Below are positions 12,601-21,834 of a stretch of DNA of 35,540 bases, piece after piece. The stretch spans positions 7,065 through 42,604 of the forward strand of contig BRYA01000568.1 in NCBI GenBank assembly GCA_030267965.1, in the 5' to 3' direction. The notes beneath the pieces are model-generated. The model searched no databases and was not told where the DNA came from. It saw nothing but the letters and a program-made list of their open reading frames with translations. Position numbers and translations under genes: made by a program. The stretch's first letter is position 1; the number at the start of each line of letters is the position of its first letter. Source of the stretch: Triparma columacea (Eukaryota; Sar; Bolidophyceae; Parmales; Triparmaceae).

Positions 12601-12929
12601 CTTCTCGTTTTGCCTGATGGGAGAGTTGCATGGGAAGGGGGGGGTTAGAGGGGGGAGGTGAAGAAGTTTAGGGGGTTTAGGAGAATTTGGGGTAGATATT
12701 GGCATCCGAAGGGGATTCAGTGTGTTTTATTAGGCCCATAGAGGGGGTATCATGACGGAGAGATCCAGCCAGGAGGTCAAAGGATGCTTGGGGTCACTAA
12801 CCTTGCCTTGGCAATCGCCAGAGCCTGCTTCATTATCTCATTTCCGCGCTCGAACTCATTGTGAAGCCTCCCGAGGGAATTTTGATGCACGATAGTACCA
12901 TTTGGGGGGCTTTTGCTCCGTTCAGGCAT
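662..12929 (-). CDS. Giant soluble adenylyl cyclase-like protein: C1-C2, degenerate C1-C2, two AAA-TPR modules
   Basis: Class III nucleotidyl cyclase of the ADCY10 (soluble adenylyl cyclase) type, expected to make cAMP in the cytosol. Twelve exons: 12929-12802, 12613-12322, 12221-11834, 11744-11503, 11395-11231, 11138-10891, 10808-10217, 10060-9877, 9793-9580, 9493-1836, 1755-1557, 1376-662. All junctions keep frame; 11,025 nt, 3,674 aa. C1 (about 240-440) has both metal-binding Asp: D262 in FLDISGYTKL and D312 in GGDVIKFCGDALM. C2 (about 520-685) has SIGIASGRVFCGPVG and GDSVNLSARLM with K575, N641 and R645. Two further cyclase folds without intact catalytic motifs follow (about 700-1000 and 1080-1250). 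Two STAND/AAA ATPase modules come next: Walker A GEIGMGKS near 1357 with LVLIIEDW near 1519, and GDAGFGKTA near 2526 with IIVIDDAQW near 2657. Each is followed by TPR-like helical repeats. A Ser/Lys/Arg-rich linker sits near 2240. The N-terminus is Ser-rich and then coiled coil; no signal peptide or membrane segment is evident. Start chosen as the first ATG in frame with exon 1. Human ADCY10 has one ATPase module. Confidence 0.9.
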
Positions 12930-13470
12930 GACTCAAATGAAAAGGTTGGGGTGGGGGGGGAGGGAGGAGCGGGGGGTTGGGGGGGTTGTGGGGGGGGGGA
13001 GAAACAGGAGGTTGGTTACTACGTCGCGGTGTGGAGAGAGAGAGGGCAGGATGGTTGCACAAAAATGATGCCGGCTGGCGTGTGTTTTGGTGGTACTGGA
13101 AAATGTTCAGCGAAGTAGTAGTTGTTTTCGACCGAATCCTTCCTTCCCTGGTGGGGCCATCAGGCCCTCAGGGGTGTCGAGGTTGGGAGGAGGGATCTCT
13201 CGGTTAGGGATTCCTCATATCCATCTCAGTTTGTGTCCTTTTTTGGTCTCTTGGAGCCGTATATTGAGCAGGCAACTGATCAGTGGTATCTAACTTGTAT
13301 ACTGCTATACTCCTGTGCGATCTTATCTCCAGTAACCGACTATTGAGGCCAAGAGAAGGAGGGAAGGCCAATTGAGACGTTTGACTTGAGGTAATTTTTT
13401 TACTCTCCTTTATCGCCTACATCGCAACGACCAAACACACTTTACAGACACTTACCACAACATACAAAAT
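12930..13470. promoter_or_regulatory. Divergent promoter region between the cyclase and GSK3 genes
   Basis: The two start codons face away from each other across 541 bp, so both promoters must lie here. The left part (about 12945-13005) is G-rich on the plus strand with runs of 6-9 G. The right part turns AT-richer toward the kinase start. No coding region is supported, and no TATA box or known operator stands out. Confidence 0.5.
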
Positions 13471-14989
13471 ATGTCGACAGAAGCTGGAAAAGATGTTAAA
13501 CTACCCACAGAAGTTGCAGGAAATGTCGCTCAAAGTCAGGGTGACCCTTCTGTAGGGAGACAGAATACCATGATTGATGTCAAGTCGGAGGTTGGGGGAG
13601 GGGTGCACAGCAAGCAGGCTCCACCTAAGCAGCAGGATGCCGTACAGGAGGGTAGTAGGGCGGGAGGAGTTGCCAACACCGTCAAGGGTGGAAGTGTCAT
13701 CCAGGGAAGTGGCAGCAACACCGGCAATGGGGCTGACGAGACGATAAGGTGAGCGAGGGGTAAAGGGGTGGGGTTGCGAGCGAAGCGGGGGGGGGGGGGG
13801 GGTTTGCGTTGTTGAATTCCTCTAAAATCCCTCCCTAACCACCCTCCCCCACCCCAACCCCAGCTACTCCGCCGAGAGAATCATTGGCAACGGCTCGTTT
13901 GGGGTCGTCTTCCAGGCCACCGTGGTGGAGACCGGAGACATTGTCGCCATCAAAAAGGTCCTCCAAGACAAACGCTTCAAAAACAGGGAACTTCAGATAA
14001 TGCGCCAGCTTGTGAAGAACCCCCACTCCAATATCGTTGCCCTTAAGCACTGCTTCTACTCCCAGGGAGAAAAGCCAGAGGAGGTGAGCAGAGTTGAGGG
14101 GGGGAGGTGGAGGGCAAGTGGCACGAATGGCGATGGGCCACGCCAAACCAACAATTTCTCGGTGCTAACCCCTCCCCCCTCTCAGCTTTACTTGAACCTT
14201 GTACTCGAGTTCGTCCCCGAGACTGTCTACTCAATCTCTCGCCACCACCAGAAATCCAAAATTCAGCTCCCCGTTATCTACGTGAAGCTCTACATGTACC
14301 AGCTCTGCAGGGCCCTCGCCCATATTCACTCTATGGGCATCTGTCACCGCGATATCAAGCCGCAGAATCTACTACTGAACCCGGAGAACCACCAACTTAA
14401 GTTGTGTGACTTTGGCAGCGCCAAGGCCCTCGTGAAAGGGGAACCGAACGTCAGTTACATCTGCTCGAGATACTACAGGGCCCCCGAGCTCATCTTCGGA
14501 AGCACCGACTATTCAACCGCAATCGACATCTGGAGCCAGGGCTGCGTCGGGGCGGAACTGCTCCTCGGACAGCCGCTCTTTCCTGGAGACAGCGGGGTGG
14601 ACCAGCTCGTGGAGATCATCAAGGTCCTCGGGACACCGACCAGGGAGGAGATCTCCGCTATGAACAGCAACTACACAGAGTTCAAGTTCCCTCAAATCAA
14701 GGCGTGCCAGTGGAAAAAGGTGTTCCGCTCTAAAACCCCGGAGGACGCCATCGACTTCATCGGCAGCATGCTCGCATACAGCCCTGAGAAACGCATACTC
14801 CCCCTCCAAGGCTGCACACACTCCTTCTTTGACGAGCTCAGGGACCCTTCGGTCAGGCTTCCCAACGGCAAGGAGCTCCCGCCTTTGTTTGATTTTACAG
14901 AGCACGAGCGCACCGCTTACCCAGAACTGCTCTACAAACTTGAACCTCCCCACGCCAGGGGGGGGGCGAAGGCAGAGGGTGGCAAGTGA
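13471..14989 (+). CDS. Glycogen synthase kinase 3 / shaggy-like Ser/Thr kinase
   Basis: CMGC-family protein kinase of the GSK3 type, which phosphorylates pre-primed substrates in signalling and metabolic control. Three exons (13471-13748, 13864-14083, 14186-14989) give 433 aa. An N-terminal Gly/Gln/Ser-rich low-complexity arm of about 92 residues precedes the kinase core. Visible motifs: [10 protein letters not shown] glycine loop (101-110), catalytic K123 in [15 protein letters not shown] with D222, DFG at D241, and Y257 in [17 protein letters not shown], the autophosphorylated Tyr. The phospho-primed pocket is intact: R134, R221 and K246 match R96, R180 and K205 of human GSK3-beta. [24 protein letters not shown] near the C-terminus is diagnostic. 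I see no Ser9-type inhibitory site, so Akt-type control is unlikely. The second intron is 102 nt and free of stops. Confidence 0.96.
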
Positions 14990-15479
14990 GTGAGGGGTTG
15001 GGAGGGGCTGGGGTTTAACGAGGGTGGATAAGGGAGGAGATGNNNNNNNNNNNNNNNNNNNNNNNNNNNNNNNNNNNNNNNNNNNNNNNNNNNNCCCCCC
15101 CCCCCCCCCCCCCAGTAAGGGTGGAAATAAATTTCATGGAACCTTGAGATACGAACATATTAGCCTGCTTATTTATATGAAGTAGTAGTAGAATTTATTT
15201 AGTCCTGATATTGGAAAAGCTGGTGAGTGAGACTGTGTTATGTTCTGTAGGAGATATTAGATAATGTGGTTCTTTTCGAAAGGAATCTTACATAAATGAA
15301 GTTGTTGACTCATTATTATGACCCGTAGCTGTATATTTGTTGAAAACAAGCACCATCTTCCGACGATCCTTTCCAATATGACTTCAAATTTTGACACCAG
15401 CAGAAACTAACCATTGAACGTCGTGGAATCCGTCGTGAAATCCCCGCTCTTCTCTCCTAGTAGAACGTTTTAACTGCCA
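14990..15479. other. Intergenic region containing an assembly gap
   Basis: Between the kinase stop and the next start codon are a G-rich stretch, the N-filled gap and a poly-C run (15095 to about 15112). About 370 bp of AT-rich sequence follow and are the likely promoter of the downstream plus-strand gene. No coding region is visible. The gap may hide more sequence than its length suggests. Confidence 0.5.
15043..15094. other. Assembly gap (52 N)
   Basis: A run of 52 unresolved bases directly followed by a long poly-C tract. Homopolymer G/C runs are frequent in this window, so the gap is probably a sequencing failure at such a run. Confidence 0.98.
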
Positions 15480-16052
15480 ATGGCAGAGCTTAAAGACCCC
15501 ACTGTAAGTCACGGAAAACCAACTGATGGGATGATGTGCATGGTGTCCTACGAGGACATTACTGAGGAGGAGAAGAACTACGTTGAGTTTCAGTCGGCTC
15601 CGAGCATGAAGTGGAAGGCCTGCCAGTTTGAGAAGGACACCGTGCAGCAACTCCTGGACACTCAGTTCTCTTCATACATGAACAGGGTCAAGAAGACTGA
15701 CTGCCAGGCAGAGTTGAGGAGGCTTTTAGAGGCTGGACCCCCGGTCTGGTTGTCGGATGCCAACGGGTTCCCCATGGACGAGGGAGAAACTCACGTCGAG
15801 AACCTGTGGTACGCGGAGGATAATAAGGAGAGGAGTGCGAGGTTGAAGGTGAGCGAGGAGGGTGAAGCGAAGAAGCGGGGAGGGAGAATAAATTCACGTC
15901 GTCGACCTCATGCCTTCTCACCAAATCATTGTCCGCAGGGGAGCGTTGTTGGGGCGGAGAGGGACAAGTTGTTGGAGAGTTTGAAGGAGTTTGTTGTCAT
16001 CGAGGGTAAGGAGGAAGGGGATGACGACGATAAGAAGGAGGGTACGAAGTGA
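15480..16052 (+). CDS. Small acidic protein of unknown function
   Basis: Two exons (15480-15848 and 15939-16052) encode 160 aa. The 90-nt intron begins GTGAGCGAGG, ends GTCCGCAG and contains no in-frame stop, so the frame is open whether or not it is removed. The spliced reading (SARLKGSVVGAERDKLLESLKEF) makes a smoother helical segment than the intron-retained one (Ser/Arg-rich). The protein has no signal peptide or membrane helix. The C-terminus is very acidic, then lysine-rich (EEGDDDDKKEGTK). A central segment with VWLSDANGFPM may be the family signature, but I do not recognise it. An AATAAA near 16082 may be the polyadenylation signal. Confidence 0.75.
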   Translation: MAELKDPTVSHGKPTDGMMCMVSYEDITEEEKNYVEFQSAPSMKWKACQFEKDTVQQLLDTQFSSYMNRVKKTDCQAELRRLLEAGPPVWLSDANGFPMDEGETHVENLWYAEDNKERSARLKVSEEGEAKKRGGRINSRRRPHAFSPNHCPQGSVVGAERDKLLESLKEFVVIEGKEEGDDDDKKEGTK

Positions 16053-16235
16053 AGGGCAGAAGCAAACTTTAAACCAAGGCTAATAAAATCTTGCTCTACC
16101 CTCCCCGCGCTATTTTTTTAAATGTATTTTGTTTATGAAATAATTGGTCGGGTTGGGGTCGGTGTGTGTGATGAGCCGTAAATGTATTGGTGTGTAACTG
16201 GAAGTCTCAGTGGCTGCTTTCGTGACAATCCTCCC
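16053..16235. other. Convergent 3' spacer
   Basis: A short spacer of 183 bp between two converging genes. It holds an AATAAA-like motif for the plus-strand gene and must carry both 3' UTRs. Nothing else is seen. Confidence 0.45.
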
Positions 16236-18081
16236 TTATTGTTGCCTGAGCGTCAAGACAATGACTCCCGTAGGCGCCCTCTTCTCGTCGTCAACGACCT
16301 CGGAGTGGAAGTAGTCAACCTTGATGTCAAAGGGAGTCTGCAATGTATCGATCATCTTTTCCACGTCCTCCGCAAACTTTGTGAAGGAAGTGGCAGAGGA
16401 CTTGAGGAAGCGGGGCATGGCGAAGACGAGACTGGTGGGCTCCTGGCGGTTCTCTGCAGAGACTGCAGTGAGCGATGCGAGTGTGGCGAAAGGGTTGCGT
16501 TAGTCGAAAAGATTGGGTGCGCCCTCCTCGGCTCGCCTTGACTCACCCTCCGCCAACTCCTTCGACAAGCACCCGAAGAGGTACCCGTATGCTTCGTCGA
16601 CATTCTTCCCCACAAACTCCTTGATTTTTACTTGGCCGTCGGCCCCCTTCTTGTTGAACCACTGTTCAACCTTGAGGCTGGGATTCAAAGTCGTTCTGGC
16701 GATCTCGCTCTCGTCCGGGGAGGAGAGAGTAGCCGGGGGGGGGGAGGTTATGTCAGGGTCGGTCTTCTGTGCGTCAGTGATCTTCTGGGCGGCGGCGGAC
16801 TTCATGAAGGAAGCCTCCAAGTTCTTGAGGTGGTCAACGTTGGGCTCCCCCTTGGCCTGCTTCAACTGCTCCATCTGTTTGCGCTGCGGTTGCGGCGAGC
16901 GAAGCGAAGCGAAGCGAAGCGAAGCGAAGCGCGGAAAGGGTTTCGTTAGTTCACCGAATGAATGTGCAGGAACTACAAAAAAGGATAATGATCCCTTCGT
17001 CCTTGTCAATTTCTCACCTGCTCAGGGGTCGCCAACATGCCCGTCGCATCTGCCCCCCAGTCCTGCACGGCCGTCCTAACCTCGATGACGAGGGTCGGGT
17101 GTGGGCTCCTTCGGGCTTTCATCTTTCTCTCCTTGTACTGGTTTATCTTGGCGTCGTTCTCGTCCTTTAAGGCCCTCTCCTCGTCAGTCATACGAGACCG
17201 CGCGGCTTCCTCGGCAGCTGCTTTGGCTCGGAACTGCGAAGCGAAGGAAAGGAAGGACTGCGTCAGTGTAGTTCAGAATTGTGGGCTCCTATTTTCATTT
17301 CCCTTCTCACCTCCTCCTGCTCATCTTGCGATAGCTCCTCGAAGTCCTCCTTCGTCATCGGGGCGATGGTCCTGTCCTCGAACCCCGGGTGCAGGTGCGC
17401 GAGGTTGACGCTGGTGGACCAGGAGACGTCTGCTGCGGAGTCGGGGAGCTCAGAGGATACAGCCTCACGCATCTTGTCTGCGACGTCTTCGATTATGAAA
17501 CGGCGGGCGTGCCTCCTGGGAGGGGGGGGGGGGGGAGGGGGGGGAGGAGAGGGGGGTTAGGTCGTCCCCTCTCTCAACCGCACCCCCCCAAAATCCACCT
17601 CTTACCTGCTCTCGTTGATGGTCTGAACTACATCGTCAAAGAGGTGGAAGTCCTCCATCTCCTTGCAGCCCGGGCAGACGATGACGAGGGTTGACCTGTA
17701 CGGCGCCGGCTTCCCCCCCTCCGCAGATTCCGTAGCCGCCTTCCTCGCCTTCTCAGCGTAGGCGTCCCCCTGCTCCCTGGACTGTGAGAGGCGGTCCCAT
17801 ATACCGCTGACTACCTGGGAGGGGGAGGAGCCGTTCTCCACGACGTAGCTGACCTCCTTGCGGATCATGTTGTCGGGCACGGCCTTGGTGAGCCACTGCT
17901 CTGTTGTTGTCAATGCTGCGAGGTGCTGAAGGTCGTTGTTGACATCATTGCCGCCATATTTGAGCCTAGTACCGTGTTTAATGCGTGTAGGAGAGAGATG
18001 ATAGAATGCGTCAACAGATAGTAGTGTGAAGTTTATGATAACGCCTGAGAAGAGGAGTAATTTGAAATAGAAGGGGGCCAT
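16236..18081 (-). CDS. Plastid-targeted protein of unknown function
   Basis: Five exons (18081-17606, 17515-17311, 17233-17018, 16883-16547, 16462-16236), all in frame, give 486 aa. The N-terminus is a classic signal peptide (hydrophobic run LLLFSGVIINFTLL) cleaving near VDA-FYHLSP. A Phe after the cleavage site is the ochrophyte plastid-import signature, so stromal location is the best inference. The body alternates predicted beta segments (TLVIVCPGC, TLVIEVRTAV, TSLVFAMPRF, TGVIVLTLRQQ) with charged helices (EEAARSRMTDEERALKDEN). I do not recognise a family. The last 3' splice site has two AG choices nine bases apart (exon start 16462 or 16453), both in frame. The stop TAA lies at 16238-16236. 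Confidence 0.82.
16901..16930. repeat. GAAGC pentanucleotide repeat inside an intron
   Basis: Six perfect copies of GAAGC on the plus strand (CTTCG-type on the sense strand of the minus gene). They lie close to the 3' splice site of the 16884-17017 intron, between the ACTAAC branch-like motif and the CAG acceptor. Related CGCTTCG motifs occur near the 3' ends of many other introns in the window. Confidence 0.95.
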
Positions 18082-18505
18082 TTGACTTTTAGTTCGTTTA
18101 AGGTAGTATTTTTTGACAATATAGACGCTTCTGATTGATTATTTGGTGATATGATGTACACTTAATATAATACTAGTTGGATTGGTGTGTTATAGATAGA
18201 AATTACAGCTACAAGGTGAAAAAGAAGAGGGGGAAATAATTATGACCAGGAACAGAATTGAAGTGAACAAGTTCTGTTTGCCTTCGCGCCTTCTTCGCCT
18301 CTTTCCCCTTCTTCGCCATTTTTTCTTGTTCTTTTGGGGAAAATCGAATTGTAGTCAGACTTTTGACATAAAAGATTTACGGGATTTGCACTTACGGATT
18401 TCCAAATTGAGTGTCAATATCTCGTCAATCAATCTATCAAATTTCTCATATATCGTCTCATATTGATAAAGAAGTCTACTACATTCCGACTGCATTAGGA
18501 ATACA
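18082..18505. promoter_or_regulatory. AT-rich divergent promoter region
   Basis: The region separates the start codons of the plastid-protein gene (-) and the NadD-like gene (+). It is clearly AT-richer than the genes on either side. It carries a TTTTTGACAA motif at 18110-18119, about 30 bp upstream of the minus-strand ATG. The same motif forms palindromes at 21803-21834 and 34900-34927. No coding region is supported. Confidence 0.5.
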
Positions 18506-19508
18506 ATGGCAAATAGGGCAAATATTGTCCTATTTGGTACATCCGCAGATCCTCCAACCATAATGGGGCACGTTGCGATAGCTAAATACCTGTCAACTTG
18601 CACAATGTTTAATGAGGTTAGAATAATGCCTGTTTATCGACACATGTACGGGGAGAAGAGGAGGAGGGTGGAGGATGAGGAGGGAGCTTGGAACACAAAG
18701 CTGGAGATGTGCAGGCTGGCGTTCGGCACATCATCCGAAGATGGCCCATCATCCGAAGGGGCTGCGAAGGTCGTGGTGTCGGACGTGGAGAGGAGGGCTT
18801 TCCTTCGTCAGGCTGAGCTCAACCCTGGGCGGCCAAAGGAGGAGCTGAGGGTGGGGACGGCTGACGTGCTGGATTACTTGGTAGGGACCGAGCCCGAGGC
18901 CACGTTCCACCTCTGCCTTGGGGCTGATACTTACGTGGACCTCTGCGGGGGGAAGTGGAAGAGGTGCTCCGATATTGCCGACATGGTCAGAGGTCGCGTC
19001 CACGTTGTTACGAGGGCAGGGTTCGAGCGGGAGATCGAGGGTCTGGTGGAGGCGCAGATAGCGCTGGAGGCGGGGGGGGGGGGGGGCTTCAGCATGCCGG
19101 CTACGGTCCATAAGGGGGTGGAGGGACTGGGGGATGTCAGCTCTAGTGAGGCGAGGCAGACGCAGGATGTGGATAGGTGAGCGGGGAGCGAGTTGGTAGA
19201 TTGCTGTCCCTTCGCGATTACTGTCCTTTCGCGATTACTGCCCTTTCGCGATTACTGCCCTTTCGCGATTACTGTCCCTTCGCGATTACTGTCCTTTCGC
19301 GATTACTGTCCCTTCGCGATTACTGCCCTTTCGCGATTGCTGTCCCTTCGCGATTACTGTCCTTTCGCGATTACTGTCCCTTCGCTCCCCCTTTAGCTAA
19401 CTTCTTCGGTCATCACTATGCTCCTCCTGCAGACTAGAGGAACTTGTGGGGCGGAAGGTTGCAGAGTTCATTGTGGAAAAGAAAATGTACGCCTTCAAGG
19501 AAATATAG
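18506..19508 (+). CDS. Nicotinate/nicotinamide-nucleotide adenylyltransferase-like protein (NadD/NMNAT)
   Basis: Nucleotidyltransferase expected to join ATP and NaMN (or NMN) in NAD biosynthesis. Two exons (18506-19176, 19433-19508) give 248 aa. Residues 11-22 read GTSADPPTIMGH, the nucleotide-binding loop, with T18 where most NadD proteins have the first His of HxGH. SSSEAR (212-217) matches the C-terminal ISSTxxR motif. LCLGADTYVDL fits the mid-domain GxD motif. The GTSADPPT form is what I associate with cyanobacterial NadD, so a plastid-derived origin is possible. The enzyme has no presequence, which implies a cytosolic location. A run of 15 G at 19072-19086 encodes five glycines. The intron is 256 nt and filled by a 17-bp minisatellite. 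Confidence 0.85.
19206..19386 (+). repeat. 17-bp minisatellite filling the NadD-like gene intron
   Basis: Ten complete 17-bp units, consensus GTCCYTTCGCGATTACT, plus a partial eleventh. CGCGATT recurs exactly every 17 bp from 19213 to 19366. Variation is mostly T/C at two positions, plus one A-to-G change. The array is flanked by an inverted repeat: GGGGAGCGA just after the donor and TCGCTCCCC just after the array. Because 17 is not a multiple of three, the Arg-Asp-Tyr-Cys-type peptides read through it are artefacts. Confidence 0.96.
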
Positions 19509-19545
19509 CACGAATTACATATATATGTTGTAAACAATCAAAAAT

Positions 19546-21647
19546 CTACTTGTAATCCTCCGCGTAGAGGAAAACCGCGACAATGTATCTCGTTCCCCTC
19601 TCTATCCCCTCCCCCCTGTGCTCGAGCTCCCCCTTGAACGCCGTGACCCCCCCAATGTCAGTCACGCACGCCTCCCCTGTCTCCATGAACCAAGTGCCCC
19701 CGCCAGAGTAAGAGGAGCTAGGGTTCATGGAAATCGTTAAGGAAATCAAGGACTGGTCGTTGTGGAGGGGCAGACGACGCTGTCCGGAATCGAAGCAGTA
19801 CTGCAAGAGTTGGCGGGGTGAGGGCGAGAAGGCGAGAAGGATTCTATTATATACAACTTCTTCGCTCCTCTCTTCGCTCCTCTCTTCGCTCCTCTCTTCG
19901 CTCCCCACACACTCCTCACCCATCCTCACCTTTACGAAGAATGCATCGAACACTCGCAGACGCCTACCCCCTATCAAGTCCCTGAAAGAAGAATAAAGCG
20001 CGGGGAAAATCACCCCCTCCAGAGCACCATTCAACCAATCAAGGATACCCTTGACCTTGTATACCTGAATGTCGGTCGTGGGGACTTTGTAATGGCGCTC
20101 GGTTGTCCAACCCCCCGACTGAGACACGTAATCCTCGGCTGCAGTAACTGCAGCAGTGCAACTCGGGGGGGAAACTAGGTTCTCAAACATGAAAATACCG
20201 TCGCTGGGGGAGACAACGCTGGGAGAGGCTGAAGGGGGGGGGGGGCGAACCGTGCCGTCCCTGAAGTAAGCGTCGCATTCTCTCAAGGCTTCAACTGCGT
20301 CCTTTCCGCCCCCGGAAATCTTGACGGCCTCACGGATCAACCTTTCCCTCTCAACGAACCCAGTGGAACCGTCCTCGTCGAGCCAGCCGGTGATGCGGGC
20401 CCTCTCCAGTAATATTCTAACGTTTCCCCCGTCAGCTTTGAGAATCTCGTCGCAAATGCACACAGCGTCCTCGTACATCTGAGGAGCGAAGAGAGGACCG
20501 AAGGGGGATACATACATGAGCGACACTTATGCATGAAGTTGCCGCTTCTCTCCAACGCGCAACACTACACTACATTTCTCCTCTCCAGCCTCACCTCCCC
20601 GCCCTTCAAGTGCTTAAGAATATCGTAGAGGTCGGTCAAGAGGAGTTTTTCGCCTCTCTCACGCCTGCAAAGAGCGCAGTCACACGTGCCAGACAAACCC
20701 AAACGAACTAGGCCTTCCTCCCTATCTTCGTGTTCCCTTAGCCAACTTACGAGCCCACTCTTGGGAGTCTGTATCGCGGTGTTGTTGGAAACCTTATGGC
20801 GCTCCTGCGTGCAAGAGTGCTTGACCCTCGAGTTGTAGGTGTGGGGGTAGAGGGCGAGGGAAAGAGAGGGAGGGTAGAAGTAACCAGGGTTATCAGTTAT
20901 GAGGGCACGAGCTCTTGAGAGGTGGAGGGGGGAGGGTTTGGTGGTTGGGTTGGTGGGGTCGATGGAGTCGTTCGAGTCGTTCGAGTCGTTCTCGTCATCA
21001 TCGTCGTTCGCATCGTTCTCCTTGCCCTCCTCATATTTGTCCATATCCTCCCCACCCTCCTCATCCTCTTCCCGCAACTCAGTCGCAACCCTCATTACCA
21101 TATCCTCTCCCGCCTCCCCCTTGAGCGATGGTGTCTCAATGAATACTCCGTACTTCGTCAGATATTGCAGGAGAGATCGCCATTCAAGCTTCGTGACGAT
21201 GAGATCTGTCCCGAACAGTTTCAACAGTAACGAAAAAGCAAGATCACAGTGCTCAAAGTCCTCCCCATCGATGTCACAAACCCCGACGAAAGACCTCAAT
21301 CTATCCCCACCCCCTAGGGCAAGACCCGCAGCCAACTCCAAGATCGCATACTCCTCAATCCCAACAACAGCAACTAGTTCCTTGAAGTGCAGGAGAGGAT
21401 GCTCTACGTTGCAATCCGAGATAGGTGCGGTACAAAACCGATTATGCAGACCAATATCAGCGTCATACGACATGCACCCTTCCGAACAGTAGGCACGCCC
21501 GCAGAGACATTCAACAGCAGTGGTTGGGGAGGCATCGCAGCATGAAACTGAGCAGGATGCGCATATTTTAAATGGATTCAAGAGAAGTGGAGTACGACAA
21601 ACTGGATCATAGTGGGAAGGAAGAGAGTCTCCGAGAAGTGCCGCCAT
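19546..21647 (-). CDS. SMYD-like MYND-SET protein fused to TPR and prolyl 4-hydroxylase-type 2OG-Fe(II) dioxygenase
   Basis: Three exons (21647-20595, 20478-19930, 19800-19546) give 618 aa in one frame. Residues 29-72 form a MYND-type zinc finger (C29, C32, C47, C49, C54, C58, H68, C72). A divergent SET domain follows, with KHSC near 275 in the usual NHSC place and a cysteine cluster C322/C324/C327 (CDCALC). An Asp/Glu/Asn-rich insert interrupts it around 190-230. After the first splice a TPR-like helical stretch begins (MYEDAVCICDEILKADGG). The C-terminal third is a 2OG-Fe(II) oxygenase: H547 and D549 in LPLHNDQS, SGGGTWF, distal H595 in ELEHRG and R605 for 2-oxoglutarate. All four catalytic residues are present. 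Two adjacent genes remain a possible alternative, but no stop or fresh promoter separates the halves and the junction is in frame. Confidence 0.78.
19861..19904. repeat. 12-bp intronic tandem repeat
   Basis: Three full copies and a partial fourth of TTCGCTCCTCTC in the 19801-19929 intron of the SET-dioxygenase gene. The intron is 129 nt with no stop, so retention would insert an Arg/Ser/Glu-rich repeat directly before the catalytic HxD segment. Confidence 0.95.
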
Positions 21648-21802
21648 ATTCTATCAAAAAACCTCGAACAAACCTCGACAGAAGAATGGAAGAGGCAAAT
21701 CGGGACCAAGACGAAGTCCAGAGTCAACTTGGAAACAAACCAAACTATTAACGTCTAATTTCAGACGGTATGCGAGCAAATTCACGCAACAAACCGTATC
21801 AA

Positions 21803-21834
21803 TTGTCAAAAATTGTTTAATTTTTTTTTGACAA
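21803..21834. repeat. Inverted repeat TTGTCAAAAA-N12-TTTTTGACAA
   Basis: Two perfect 10-bp arms separated by 12 AT-rich bases. The inner flanks can extend the pairing (AAAAATT against AATTTTT). The same arm sequence forms a second palindrome at 34900-34927, and a single arm occurs at 18110-18119. Confidence 0.85.

Noticed and set aside
19206..19386. CRISPR-like array
   Set aside because: Units are contiguous 17-bp copies without spacers, inside a spliceosomal intron of a eukaryotic gene.
19177..19437. Repetitive Arg-Asp-Tyr-Cys-Pro-Phe-Ala peptide frame
   Set aside because: It is a read-through of the 17-bp intronic minisatellite. The unit is not a multiple of three, and the splice sites on both sides join real coding sequence in frame.
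20897..21492. Ser/Thr/Arg-rich open frames on both strands over the SET gene
   Set aside because: They come from reading the Asp/Asn/Glu-rich insert of the SET protein in wrong frames.
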